Assembly (NCBI RefSeq): GCF_024600715.1
Contig: NZ_CP102332.1
Span: forward strand, 6,324,001-6,388,000
Origin: Streptomyces changanensis
GTDB lineage: Bacteria > Actinomycetota > Actinomycetes > Streptomycetales > Streptomycetaceae
Reading direction: 5' to 3'
DNA: 64,000 bases
The position numbers and the translations under genes are program-made. Below, piece by piece: positions 8,130 to 16,604 of the stretch. The notes under the pieces are model-generated. The model was not told the DNA's origin. It made no database searches and saw nothing but the letters and a program-made list of their open reading frames with translations. Each line of letters begins with the position of its first letter. Within the stretch, counting starts at the first letter, position 1.

Positions 8130-9341
8130 ATGACCGGCCCGACGCGCCCGACGCTCGACGCCCTGATACCGCCGGAGGACCTGGCAGCGGCCGTCGAGGC
8201 CGGCCACGTCACCCGCAAGCGCCACCCCGAACTGCCGCTCTCCCTGTACACCTACACGCGGACGGCGCAGTACGAGCGGGTGTGGAACCGCGTCACCGTC
8301 CGCTGCCGCGGCCTCGTCGCCGACGACACCACGGGCGAGGTCGTCGCCCTGCCCCTGCCGAAGTTCTTCAACGTCGGCGAGCACACCGCGGGACAGCCCT
8401 ACGCGCCGCCGCTGCCGGACGAGCCGTTCGAGGTGTACGACAAGGTCGACGGCAGCCTCGCCGTCGTCTTCCACTACGCGGGCCGGTGGCGCGTCGCCTC
8501 CAAGGGGTCCTTCGTCAGCACCCAGGCGACCTGGGCGCAGCGCCGTCTCGACGGGTGCGACACCCGCGCCCTCAGCCCCGGAACGACGTACCTCGCGGAG
8601 ATCGTGTACCCGGAGAACCGCGTCGTCGTCGACTACGGCGACCGCCGGGACCTGGTGCTGCTCGCCGCGTTCGGCCCCGACGGCACCGAGACGCCCCTGG
8701 CCGACGCCGCGCCCGCCTGGCGGCCCGTGGGCTCGGTCGTCACCCTGCGGCCCGCCCTGCCGCTCGCCGAACTCCTCGCCCTCACCGAATCCTCCACGCA
8801 CCCCGACGGCACCCCGGCCACCGGCACGGACGCGGAGGGGTTCGTCCTGCGCTTCGCGTCGGGCCTGCGGGCGAAGGCCAAGCTCTCCGAGTACGTACGC
8901 CTCCACAAGGTCCTGACCGGCGTGACGGAGCGGGACGTCTGGCGCGGCCACGGCGTCCAGCGCTTCGCCGGCATCCCGGCCCGGCAGGTCGCACAGGCGC
9001 TGGGCTGCCCGCCGGAGTACGTCACCGCCTCCGACGGCCGGCCCCTGGACGCCCTGCTCGAACAGGTCCCGGACGAGTTCGACGCGTGGGTCCGCGATGT
9101 CGTCGCACGGATCGAGAAGCAGGTCACGGACCGGGAGCGGGCGATCGACGAGGCGTACCGGTCCGTCGCCCACCTCGCCGCCGACCGCGCGGCGTTCGCC
9201 CGCGCCGTCAGCTCCGTGCCGGACCCCGCCGTCCGCCCCGCCCTGTTCCAGCGCCTCGACGGCCGGCCCACCGTCCTCATGACGTACCGTTCCGTCCGGC
9301 CGGACGCGTCCGACCCGTTCACCACCGACGAGGAGAACTGA
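8130..9341 (+). CDS. T4 Rnl1-type RNA ligase
   Basis: ATP-dependent RNA ligase, 403 aa, joining 3'-OH and 5'-phosphate RNA ends. Nucleotidyltransferase motif I is YDKVDGSL with the predicted lysine-AMP residue K105. Upstream are the Rnl1-specific RCRGLV (59-64) and KFFNVGE (78-84), and later motif IV EGFVLR and motif V AKAKLSEYVRLHK, close in form to T4 RNA ligase 1. The ATG at 8130 follows GGGGGAA at 6 bases; an ATG at 8100 lacks a ribosome site. It is 4 bp from a gene for the partner end-healing enzyme, so the two are almost certainly co-translated. Likely substrates are broken tRNAs or other structured RNA. Confidence 0.88.
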   Translation: MTGPTRPTLDALIPPEDLAAAVEAGHVTRKRHPELPLSLYTYTRTAQYERVWNRVTVRCRGLVADDTTGEVVALPLPKFFNVGEHTAGQPYAPPLPDEPFEVYDKVDGSLAVVFHYAGRWRVASKGSFVSTQATWAQRRLDGCDTRALSPGTTYLAEIVYPENRVVVDYGDRRDLVLLAAFGPDGTETPLADAAPAWRPVGSVVTLRPALPLAELLALTESSTHPDGTPATGTDAEGFVLRFASGLRAKAKLSEYVRLHKVLTGVTERDVWRGHGVQRFAGIPARQVAQALGCPPEYVTASDGRPLDALLEQVPDEFDAWVRDVVARIEKQVTDRERAIDEAYRSVAHLAADRAAFARAVSSVPDPAVRPALFQRLDGRPTVLMTYRSVRPDASDPFTTDEEN

Positions 9342-9345
9342 CCCC

Positions 9346-10278
9346 GTGTCCGCACCGCCCGCCCCGCCCGTCGTCCACGTCATGACCGGGCTGCCCGCCT
9401 CCGGCAAGACGACCGAGGCGCGTCGCATCCAGACCGCGTCCGGCGGCCGGACGCGCCGGGTGAACCTCGACGACCTGCGGACCATGCTCGACGTCCCCGA
9501 CCCGGAGCGCGGCCGGTCCCGCGCGCACGAGCAGACCGTCCTCGCGGTGCAGGACGCGGCGGTCCGCGCGGCCGTCGAGGACGGCTTCGACGTCGTCGTC
9601 GACAACACCCACCTCACGCCCCACATACCCCGGCGGCTCAAGGCCGCCGTCCTCGGCCTCGCCACCTTCGTCGTCCACGACCTCACCGACGTGCCGGTGG
9701 AGGAGTGCGTCCGGCGCGACGCCGTCCGCGCCCGCCCCGTCGGCGAGGAGATCATCCGCATCCTCGCCGAGAAGCACACCACCGCCCGCAGAGGCGGCTG
9801 GCGGCTGACCGCGGAGTGGATGAACGACCAGCCGCCCGTCGGGCTTTACGCCGCGGACCCCGCGCTGCCGTCGGCCGTCCTGTGCGACATCGACGGCACG
9901 CTCGCCCTCCGCGGCGAGCGCGGCCCGTACGACTTCACCCGCTGCGACGAGGACCTGCTGAACGTCCCGGTCCGCCAGGCCCTGTGCTCCTTCCGCCGCG
10001 CCGACGGCGACGCCGTCGTGCTGCTGTCGGGCCGCGGCGAGGAGCACCGCGGGAAGACGGAGGCGTGGCTGCGCCACCACGACGTGCCGTACGACGAGCT
10101 ATGGATGCGCGCGGCCGGTGACGGCCGCCGCGACGACGTGGTGAAGGCGGAGCTGTTCGACCGTCACGTCCGCGGCCGCTACGCCGTCCGCGTCTCCCTC
10201 GACGACCGCGACCGCGTCGTCGCCGTGTGGCGCCGCATGGGCCTGCCGACCTGGCAGGTCAACTACGGCAACTTCTGA
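9346..10278 (+). CDS. T4 Pnkp-like polynucleotide 5'-kinase / 3'-phosphatase
   Basis: Bifunctional RNA end-healing enzyme, 310 aa (T4 Pnkp is 301). The N-terminal kinase has P-loop GLPASGKT (15-22), the NLDD acceptor-activating region (40-43) and the RARPVGEE arginine loop. The C-terminal HAD phosphatase has the nucleophile motif CDIDGTLA (D181, D183), LLSGRGEE, a lysine-containing VVKAELFD and the acidic SLDDRD. The C-terminal end, WRRMGLPTWQVNYGNF, mirrors T4 Pnkp remarkably well. It starts with GTG 4 bp after the RNA ligase. Together they would convert 2',3'-cyclic phosphate and 5'-OH ends to ligatable ends. Confidence 0.88.
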   Translation: MSAPPAPPVVHVMTGLPASGKTTEARRIQTASGGRTRRVNLDDLRTMLDVPDPERGRSRAHEQTVLAVQDAAVRAAVEDGFDVVVDNTHLTPHIPRRLKAAVLGLATFVVHDLTDVPVEECVRRDAVRARPVGEEIIRILAEKHTTARRGGWRLTAEWMNDQPPVGLYAADPALPSAVLCDIDGTLALRGERGPYDFTRCDEDLLNVPVRQALCSFRRADGDAVVLLSGRGEEHRGKTEAWLRHHDVPYDELWMRAAGDGRRDDVVKAELFDRHVRGRYAVRVSLDDRDRVVAVWRRMGLPTWQVNYGNF

Positions 10279-10331
10279 CCACCCCGCGCCCCGGTGCCCC
10301 CAGGCGGCCCCGGCGGCTCCGAAAGGACCCC

Positions 10332-11261
10332 ATGAGCAGCACCCCGGAGACCGACGTCCTCGTCCTCGGCGGCGCGGGCGTCGACACGATCGTGTACGTG
10401 CCCGAACTGCCCCTGCCCCTCGCCGACAGCCACCTGATCCGGCCCGGGATCCAGACCCGGGCCGGGCAGACCGGTGACTTCGTCGCGCTCGGGCTGAGCG
10501 CGCTGGGCCTGCGCACCCACCACCTCGACGTCCTCGGCGACGACCCCGAGGGCGACCTCGTGCGCGCCCTCCACCGGGACCGGGGCATCCCCCTCACCGC
10601 CGTCCCCCTCGCCGCCGGGACCAAGCGCGCCGTCAACCTCGTCGGTCCCGACGGGCGGCGGCTCTCCCTCTACGACGCGACCCGTTGCGGGGAGTCGGAC
10701 CGGCTGCCGGAGGACACCGTCACCGCCCTCGCCTCGGCGAGCCGCCACGTCCACGTCTCCATCACCCAGCCCTGCGCCCTCGCCCTCCCCGCGCTGCGCC
10801 GGACCGGGGTCACGCTCTCCACCGACCTGCACGACTGGGACGGCGAGAACCCGTACCACGAGGCGTTCGCCCTCGCGGCGGACGTCGTCTTCGTCTCCGC
10901 CACCGCCCTCGACGACCCCGAACGCACCCTGCGCGACATCGCCGCGCGCGGCAGGGCCACCGAGGTCGTCGCCATGGCGGGGGCCGACGGCGCCTACCTG
11001 CTGGCCGACGGCGAACTCACCCACGTCCCCGCCGTGGCGCCCCCCGCGCCCGTCGTGGACTCCAACGGCGCGGGGGACGCCTTCGCCGCCGGCTACCTCT
11101 TCGGCAGGCTGACCGGCGAACCGCCCCGCAGGTGCGCCCTGTACGGCACCGTGGCCGGCGCCCACGCGTGCACGGTGCCGTCGACGCGGACCGACGCCAT
11201 CGACCGCGCCACACTGCTGGCCCGCGCGGCCGGACCGACCGCCGACCCCGCGACGCACTGA
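10332..11261 (+). CDS. PfkB-family carbohydrate/nucleoside kinase
   Basis: Ribokinase-superfamily kinase, 309 aa. The N-terminus GGAGVDTIVYVPELP fits the family's substrate lid, and the C-terminal signature DSNGAGDAFAAGYL (near residue 240) contains the catalytic aspartate and the anion-hole GAGD. The phosphate acceptor is not predictable; sugars and nucleosides are both possible. The ATG at 10332 follows GAAAGGA. The gene begins 53 bp after the polynucleotide kinase-phosphatase with no terminator between, so it may be third gene of the RNA repair operon. That link rests on position only. Confidence 0.78.
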   Translation: MSSTPETDVLVLGGAGVDTIVYVPELPLPLADSHLIRPGIQTRAGQTGDFVALGLSALGLRTHHLDVLGDDPEGDLVRALHRDRGIPLTAVPLAAGTKRAVNLVGPDGRRLSLYDATRCGESDRLPEDTVTALASASRHVHVSITQPCALALPALRRTGVTLSTDLHDWDGENPYHEAFALAADVVFVSATALDDPERTLRDIAARGRATEVVAMAGADGAYLLADGELTHVPAVAPPAPVVDSNGAGDAFAAGYLFGRLTGEPPRRCALYGTVAGAHACTVPSTRTDAIDRATLLARAAGPTADPATH

Positions 11262-11416
11262 ACGACACCGCGCCCGCCACCCCGACTCCGGGCGGCGGGC
11301 GGCGGGCGGCGGGAGCGCTGCGCGTGACGGCACGACGACCGGGGCGGGCGCGCGGGGCGGCCCGTCCGGCCCGAGGCGGGGCCCGATCGGCCCGAACGCC
11401 CACGCCCGCGGCTCAT

Positions 11417-11446
11417 TTGACACCCGAAGAGACGGTGCGTTTATGT
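11417..11446 (+). promoter_or_regulatory. Promoter of the mycosin operon
   Basis: A consensus -35 TTGACA (11417-11422) and TTATGT (11441-11446) are separated by 18 bp, in an AT-richer patch 56 bp before the first gene of the pair. Confidence 0.5.
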
Positions 11447-11501
11447 GATCATCGGGGGGAACGGCCGCTCCCACCGCTTGATGTCCGTGGGAGAGAAGAA
11501 G

Positions 11502-12386
11502 ATGTCCTACCCGTCGCACCCGCACCCGCATCCGAGCAGCACGGATCCGTATGCCCCGCAGCATCGGATGCCGGCCGCCCCTTTCCCCCCGCCGGGCAGC
11601 CCGCCTCCCGGCGGGCCGCAGTGGACGCCCCAGGGCGGCGCTCCCCGCGGTGGCCGTGCCCGGAAGGTCCTCGGCACCGTGCTCGGCGCGTCCGGGGTGC
11701 TGCTGCTCCTCGGCGGAGGTGCGCTCACCGCGCACGCCTACGACAACACCCGCCAAGAGCTGACGAATCACGAGTACGGCAGCGTCATGTGGCGGGACGA
11801 GCAGGTCGACGAGGTCTTCCCGCTGACGATCGGTGGCCGCGGAGGCCACGAGGGCGGTTTGTACGACCGGGACAAGGCCCTGTGGCACCGCATGGGCATC
11901 TCACCGGAGACCGACTGCGACAAGGGCCTCACTCGCGCCATCCTGAAGGCCGCCCAGGACAACGGCTGCAAGGCGGTCCTGCGGGCCACGTACGTCGACC
12001 CCACCGCCAACATGGTGACGACCCTCGCCGTCGTCGTCCTCCCCGAGGGGCCGCGCGAGACAGGGCCGAAGGAGAAGGTCGCCGAGGTGTACCAGGACAA
12101 CCGTGCCACCGAGGCGGCCGTCGCCGCGTACGCGGTACCGGGGACCGCCGCCGCCCGGTGGAAGGACCGCAACGGCGCGTACCTGATGGCCGTTCCCGGA
12201 GAGCACATGCCGTACGCCGTCGGAGCCAGCATCGGCTCGGCGGACGGGCACGTGGCCGGTGAACTGCCGGGCGAGTTCAGCGAGGACAACGACATCGACC
12301 GGGAGTCCTGGCACGCCGACGCACAGGACCTCGTCGAGCTCTTCGTCTCCCACCTCGTCAACCTGCGGCGGGGGGAGACGCGATGA
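11502..12386 (+). CDS. Proline-rich single-span membrane protein, unknown function
   Basis: Unrecognised protein of 294 aa. The cytoplasmic N-terminal 60 residues are rich in Pro, His and Gly (HPHPHPSS, PFPPPGSPPPGG); a basic patch (GGRARK) precedes one membrane helix (VLGASGVLLLLGGGALTAHA), and about 200 residues lie outside. The extracytoplasmic part contains two cysteines (DCDKG and NGCKA). The ATG at 11502 has GGGAGAGAAG just upstream; ATGs at 11481 and an earlier start are less well placed. Its stop overlaps the mycosin start (ATGA), so the two are coupled and probably work together at the membrane, perhaps as a partner or substrate of the protease. Confidence 0.72.
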   Translation: MSYPSHPHPHPSSTDPYAPQHRMPAAPFPPPGSPPPGGPQWTPQGGAPRGGRARKVLGTVLGASGVLLLLGGGALTAHAYDNTRQELTNHEYGSVMWRDEQVDEVFPLTIGGRGGHEGGLYDRDKALWHRMGISPETDCDKGLTRAILKAAQDNGCKAVLRATYVDPTANMVTTLAVVVLPEGPRETGPKEKVAEVYQDNRATEAAVAAYAVPGTAAARWKDRNGAYLMAVPGEHMPYAVGASIGSADGHVAGELPGEFSEDNDIDRESWHADAQDLVELFVSHLVNLRRGETR

Positions 12387-13546
12387 GCAGCACCCGGTTC
12401 GTGCGCACGACCGTCGTCACCGGCACCGCCCTCGTCTCCCTCCTGGGAACGGCGTTCTCGTGGGGCGCCCCGGCCGCGGCAGCCGCCGAGAACGCCCCGC
12501 CCGGCTGGGAGTCGGCGGCGCTCGACCTCGCCACCGCCCACCGGACCACCCAGGGCGAGGGCGTCACCGTGGCGGTGCTGGACAGCGGCGTCGACCCTGA
12601 CCACCCCGCGCTCAAGGGACGTATCGCGAAGATCGGCCCCGACTTCTACGACAGCGACGGCCTGCGCGCCGGCGACGAGGGCTACGGCATCCACGGCACC
12701 GCCATGGTCTCCGGCGTCCTCAAAGCCGCCCCGAAGGCGAGGATCATCACCGCCCGCGTCATCGACGACAGCGACGAGGTCAAGCTCGAGCGCAGCAAGG
12801 ATGGCGTCAGTCCGCTCGCGAAGGGCATCGACTACGCGGTGGCCAACGGCGCCGACGTGATATCCCTGTCGCTCGGCGGGGGCATGTTCTCCGACCTCGA
12901 CGGCGGTGAAGTGGCCGCCGCGTCACACGCGGTACAGAAGGGCGTGACCATCCTCGCCTCGGCCGGCAACAGCGGTGACGAGCTGAACGACGGCAACTTC
13001 CCCGCCGGCTACCCGACGGTCATCTCCGTCGCCGCGACGAAGCCCGGTGGTGCCCGCGCCGACTTCAGCACCGTACGCACGCACAACACCATCGCCGCCC
13101 CCGGCGTGGACATCACCAGCGCCTCCAGGAGCGGGGGTTATCGCAAGATCAGCGGCACCTCGCCGGCCACCGCTCTCGCCGCCGGCGTGACCGCGCTCAT
13201 GCTCGCCGAGAACCCGGACCTGACCCCGGCGCAGACCCGCGCGATCCTCATGCGCACCGCCCAGGCACCCGCGGGCGGCCACGACCCCCTGGTCGGTGCC
13301 GGACGGATCGATGCCGCGGCCGCGGTCCGCGCGGCAGCCGACCCGCCCGGCGTCGACACCGCGCCGAGGCCCCACCAGGGGGAGTTGAAGCACTTCGCCG
13401 CACCGACGGGCACGAGCAGGATCAGCCACCCGCCGATCGACCGGGATCTCCTCGCCATCGGCCTCGGCGCCGCGGGCGGCGGCCTGCTGCTCGTCGTCGT
13501 GGGTCTGCTGCTGGCCCTCCGGCCGCGCCGGCGAGCCACCGCCTGA
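12383..13546 (+). CDS. mycP: Mycosin-like membrane-anchored subtilisin serine protease
   Basis: Type VII secretion-associated serine protease of the S8 subtilase family, 387 aa. A signal peptide (residues 1-35) precedes the catalytic triad Asp67 (VAVLDSGVD), His104 (GIHGTAM) and Ser260 (SGTSPATALAAG), with the oxyanion Asn196 in SAGNSG. A C-terminal membrane helix (LLLVVVGLLLALR) and a basic tail (RPRRRATA) anchor it facing outward. This arrangement is the mycosin (MycP) design. No EccB-EccE or WXG100 genes are in the window, so this is an orphan mycosin at this locus. ATGA overlap with the upstream gene. Confidence 0.8.
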   Translation: MSSTRFVRTTVVTGTALVSLLGTAFSWGAPAAAAAENAPPGWESAALDLATAHRTTQGEGVTVAVLDSGVDPDHPALKGRIAKIGPDFYDSDGLRAGDEGYGIHGTAMVSGVLKAAPKARIITARVIDDSDEVKLERSKDGVSPLAKGIDYAVANGADVISLSLGGGMFSDLDGGEVAAASHAVQKGVTILASAGNSGDELNDGNFPAGYPTVISVAATKPGGARADFSTVRTHNTIAAPGVDITSASRSGGYRKISGTSPATALAAGVTALMLAENPDLTPAQTRAILMRTAQAPAGGHDPLVGAGRIDAAAAVRAAADPPGVDTAPRPHQGELKHFAAPTGTSRISHPPIDRDLLAIGLGAAGGGLLLVVVGLLLALRPRRRATA

Positions 13547-13576
13547 GAGGCCGCCCCCTCCATCTCCGGGGGGGCC

Positions 13577-13610
13577 GACGGGGGCGGGATTCCTGGTACC
13601 CGCCCCCGTC
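13577..13610. terminator. Bidirectional terminator hairpin
   Basis: Perfect 12-bp stem GACGGGGGCGGG / CCCGCCCCCGTC with a 10-base loop, between the convergent mycosin and TNT-domain genes. Confidence 0.75.
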
Positions 13611-13772
13611 GTCGACCCGTCAGGTGCTCGGCGGGGGCGAGGCGGGACAGGGGGTACGACCGCCACCGAAGTGGCCGCCGGAGTCACCCGCCGGTCACCG
13701 GCCGACGCCACGGCCGGTGGTGGCGGTGCCATGGTCGGGTGGTGCCGCGGGGCCGGGGCCGGGCGGTGGAGC

Positions 13773-14453
13773 TCACGGCCGGGCGGGGGTCAGGTAGCCC
13801 TGGTCGAGCAGCCACCGCACGTTCAGCCGCTGCCCCGGTCCCGGGTCCAGCAGCGCGGAGTCCAGTTTGATCTGCTGTCCGCCGCCCGGCTGCCCGAACC
13901 AGGGCGCGATGCCGCCGCGCCACACCGGGAACGGCCGCTCGACCCGGTACACGCGGTAGTCGCAGGGGAAGGCCGCGTCACGGGTGTGCAGGCTCTGCGG
14001 CGGCAGGGCCCGTCGGGCGTACGCGTCACCCGCCGGGGCGAGGTAGGCGCCGTACTCGGAGCCGAACCGGTCCAGCCGATCACCCGGGCGGAGCGTCGCC
14101 ACGCGCCGGTCCACTTCACCGTTGACCTCGGCGAACCCGTCGTGGGGCGGGTACTTCCACCCGGCCGGCCCGTCCGGGCCCTCCTCCTTCCAGTACGTGG
14201 CGAGGAACGCCTTCGGCGACATGCCTCCGGTCCGCCGGTAGCCGGTGAGCAGCGGACCGACCGGCTTCTCGGGTGGGCGCGGGAGGTACTTCGGGCCGAG
14301 CCGGGCGTCCCCCTGGAACTCCCCGCTGCACGCGGCGGGACGCTCCTCGCGGGGATCGGCGGGCGCAGGTGCCGCGGCGGCGGGCGACGCCGGCGCGGAC
14401 AGGGCGGTGAGGGTCAGGGCCAGTGCGGACAGGAAGGCGCGCAGTCGGTCCAC
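13773..14453 (-). CDS. Secreted TNT-domain protein (predicted NAD+ glycohydrolase)
   Basis: Small secreted protein, 226 aa, with a C-terminal domain of the tuberculosis-necrotizing-toxin (TNT) type, which cleaves NAD+ to nicotinamide and ADP-ribose. A Sec signal peptide covers about residues 1-28. The domain, residues 75-226, shows GDRLDRFGSEYGAYLAPAG (124-142), RALPPQSL (148-155), the PCDYRVYRVERPFPV strand (163-177) and the strongly conserved APWFGQPGGGQQ (183-194), which in TNT supplies NAD-binding and catalytic residues. Two cysteines, C42 and C164, could form a disulfide. GTG at 14453 has GAGGAG 9 bases upstream. No immunity gene is obvious, which would fit direct export. Confidence 0.78.
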   Translation of the reverse strand: MDRLRAFLSALALTLTALSAPASPAAAAPAPADPREERPAACSGEFQGDARLGPKYLPRPPEKPVGPLLTGYRRTGGMSPKAFLATYWKEEGPDGPAGWKYPPHDGFAEVNGEVDRRVATLRPGDRLDRFGSEYGAYLAPAGDAYARRALPPQSLHTRDAAFPCDYRVYRVERPFPVWRGGIAPWFGQPGGGQQIKLDSALLDPGPGQRLNVRWLLDQGYLTPARP

Positions 14454-14812
14454 GTCGCGGTGCTCCTCAGGTGGGGCGGATGGTCCTGACGCACCGTAGT
14501 GGCGCGCATACGGCCGTCGTGCCGGATCGGGGGTCGGTTTCCGGCCGAACTCCACCCCTCCGCCGGGCCGGCGGCCACCGCGTGGACCGGTGATTCCTGA
14601 CGGCTCGTCAGTCGCATGGGGCGGTGGAGCGCGTGGTGGGTCCCGGGCCTGGTCCGGTTTGGGCTCCGGCGGTTGCGCCGCCACCACGACCCGCGCCGCC
14701 ACCACGACCCGCACGGCGTCCCCGGCCGGCACCGCCGCGACCCTCCCCGCCGAACGTAGCCGGAGCGGTCCTGCCGTTCCGCCCCCGCCCCCGCGTCGCC
14801 CTGCCGTAGGCC
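14454..14812. other. Intergenic region with an 18-bp tandem duplication
   Basis: No credible gene. At 14675-14710 the 18-base unit GCGCCGCCACCACGACCC occurs twice in a row. The promoter of the TNT gene must lie near 14460-14520, but no clear -35/-10 pair is visible. Confidence 0.5.
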
Positions 14813-14844
14813 CGTCCCGGTCGGCCGGGGCGGGCCCCGGGACG
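14813..14844 (-). terminator. Terminator of the ABC-F gene
   Basis: Perfect 8-bp stem CGTCCCGG / CCGGGACG with a 16-base loop, directly downstream of the ABC-F stop codon. Confidence 0.5.
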
Positions 14845-14845
14845 A

Positions 14846-16450
14846 TCAGGTGAGGGCGAGCAGCTCGCGGTGGTCGTCGCTCCACAGGTCCTCGTCGCCG
14901 TCCGGCAGGAGCAGGACCCGGTCCGGGCGGAGCGCGTCGAGGGCCCCCTCGTCGTGCGTGACCATGACGAGCGCGCCGGGGTAGGAGCCGACCGCGGCGA
15001 GGACCTCGGCCCGCGAGGCGGGGTCGAGGTGGTTCGTCGGCTCGTCGAGCAGCAGCACGTTGGCGCCCGAGTGCACCAGGCCGGCCAGGGCCAGCCGGGT
15101 CCGCTCCCCCCCGGACAGCACCCCGGCCGGCTTGTCCGCGTCGTCCCCGGTGAACAGGAACGCGCCCAGCACGCCGCGCACCTCACCGTCCGTCAGGTGC
15201 GGTGCCGCCGCGGCCAGGTTGTCCCGGACGGTGCGCCCCGACAGGAGGGTGTCGTGCTCCTGCGCGAAGTACCCCAGCCGCAACCCGTGCCCGCGCACCA
15301 CCCGGCCCCCGTCCGGCACCTCCACACCCGCCAGGATCCGCAGCAGCGTGGTCTTCCCGGCGCCGTTCGGGCCGAGGACGACCAGGCGGCTGCCCCGGTC
15401 GACGGCGAGGTCCACGCCCCCGAGGACCGTCCGCCCGCCGTACGCCTTCGTCAGGCGGACCGCTCCCAGCGGCGTCCTCCCGCACGGCAGGGGCTCGGGG
15501 AGGCGGATCCGGGCGACCTTCTCGACGCGCCGCGCCGGCTCCAGCGCGGCCAGCATCCGGTCGGCGCGCCGCGCCATGCTCCGCGCCGTGACAGCGGTGG
15601 ACGACCGGGCCTTCATCCGGTCCGCCTGGGCGTGCAGCGCGGCGGCCTTGCGCTCGGCGTTCGCCCGCTCCCGGGCGCGGCGCCGCGCGTCGGCGTCCCG
15701 CTGCGCGAGGTACGCCTCCCAGCCGGTGTTGTGGACGTCGACGCGGGCCCGGTCGGCGTCGAGGTGAAACACCCGGTTCACGACGTCCGCGAGGAGCGAG
15801 GTGTCGTGGCTGATCAGCACCAGCCCGCCCTGGTGGCCGCGGAGGAAGCCGCGCAACCAGGCGACGGAGTCGGCGTCGAGGTGGTTGGTCGGCTCGTCCA
15901 CCAGGAGCGTGCCGCGGTGCCCGCCGAAGAGGACGCGGGCCAGCTCCACCCGGCGGCGCTGCCCACCGGACAGCGCCCCGACCGGCTCGCCGAGCACCCG
16001 GTCGGGCAGCCCCAACCCGGCCGCGACCCGGGCGGCCTCCGCCTCCGCGGCGTAGCCGCCACCCGCCTGGAACCCCGCCTCGGCGCGACCGTACGCGCGC
16101 ATCGCCCGCTCCAGCGCGGCCGGTCCGGTGGCGTCCGCCATGGCGGCCTCGGCGGCCCGCAGCCGGCGCAGGGCCCCGTCGAGGTCGCGGGCGGCAAGGA
16201 TCCGGTCGGTGACCGTGACGGCCGGGTCGGCGGCACGGGAGTCCTGGGCGAGGTACCCGACGGGGCCGGTCCGGGTGACGGTCCCGGCGGGGGGAGCGGT
16301 CAGACCGGCGAGGGCGGTCATCAGGGTGGTCTTGCCCGCGCCGTTGCGGCCGACCAGGCCGACGCGGTCACCGGGGGAGACGGTGAAGGAGACGTGGGAC
16401 AGCAGCGTGTGCGCGCCCGCGCGCAGTACGACATCACGAACGGTGATCAT
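14846..16450 (-). CDS. ABC-F family ATPase (translation factor / antibiotic-resistance type)
   Basis: Soluble protein of 534 aa with two fused ABC domains and no membrane helix. Domain 1 has Walker A GRNGAGKT (about 34-41), signature LSGGQRRR and Walker B LLVDEPTNHLD. A basic, helical linker (DADARRRARERANAERKAAAL, split by the charged run) follows. Domain 2 has Walker A GPNGAGKT, signature LSGGERTR and LLLDEPTNHLD. ABC-F proteins bind the ribosomal E site; some free ribosomes from antibiotics and others act as housekeeping translation factors. The linker is of medium length and does not settle which. Start ATG with GGAGCG upstream. Confidence 0.85.
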   Translation of the reverse strand: MITVRDVVLRAGAHTLLSHVSFTVSPGDRVGLVGRNGAGKTTLMTALAGLTAPPAGTVTRTGPVGYLAQDSRAADPAVTVTDRILAARDLDGALRRLRAAEAAMADATGPAALERAMRAYGRAEAGFQAGGGYAAEAEAARVAAGLGLPDRVLGEPVGALSGGQRRRVELARVLFGGHRGTLLVDEPTNHLDADSVAWLRGFLRGHQGGLVLISHDTSLLADVVNRVFHLDADRARVDVHNTGWEAYLAQRDADARRRARERANAERKAAALHAQADRMKARSSTAVTARSMARRADRMLAALEPARRVEKVARIRLPEPLPCGRTPLGAVRLTKAYGGRTVLGGVDLAVDRGSRLVVLGPNGAGKTTLLRILAGVEVPDGGRVVRGHGLRLGYFAQEHDTLLSGRTVRDNLAAAAPHLTDGEVRGVLGAFLFTGDDADKPAGVLSGGERTRLALAGLVHSGANVLLLDEPTNHLDPASRAEVLAAVGSYPGALVMVTHDEGALDALRPDRVLLLPDGDEDLWSDDHRELLALT

Positions 16451-16604
16451 GGGGTGGACGCTCCGTGAGAGATCGAGGACACACTTCTGGTGGGGAAGCG
16501 GGTCCTCGGCTAGGAGATGCGGGGCGTCGACATGTGGCCAGGGTAGGTGCCGCCCCGTACGGGCCGCACGCGGTTTTCCGTGCCGTGTGACCGGCGGTCG
16601 GGCG

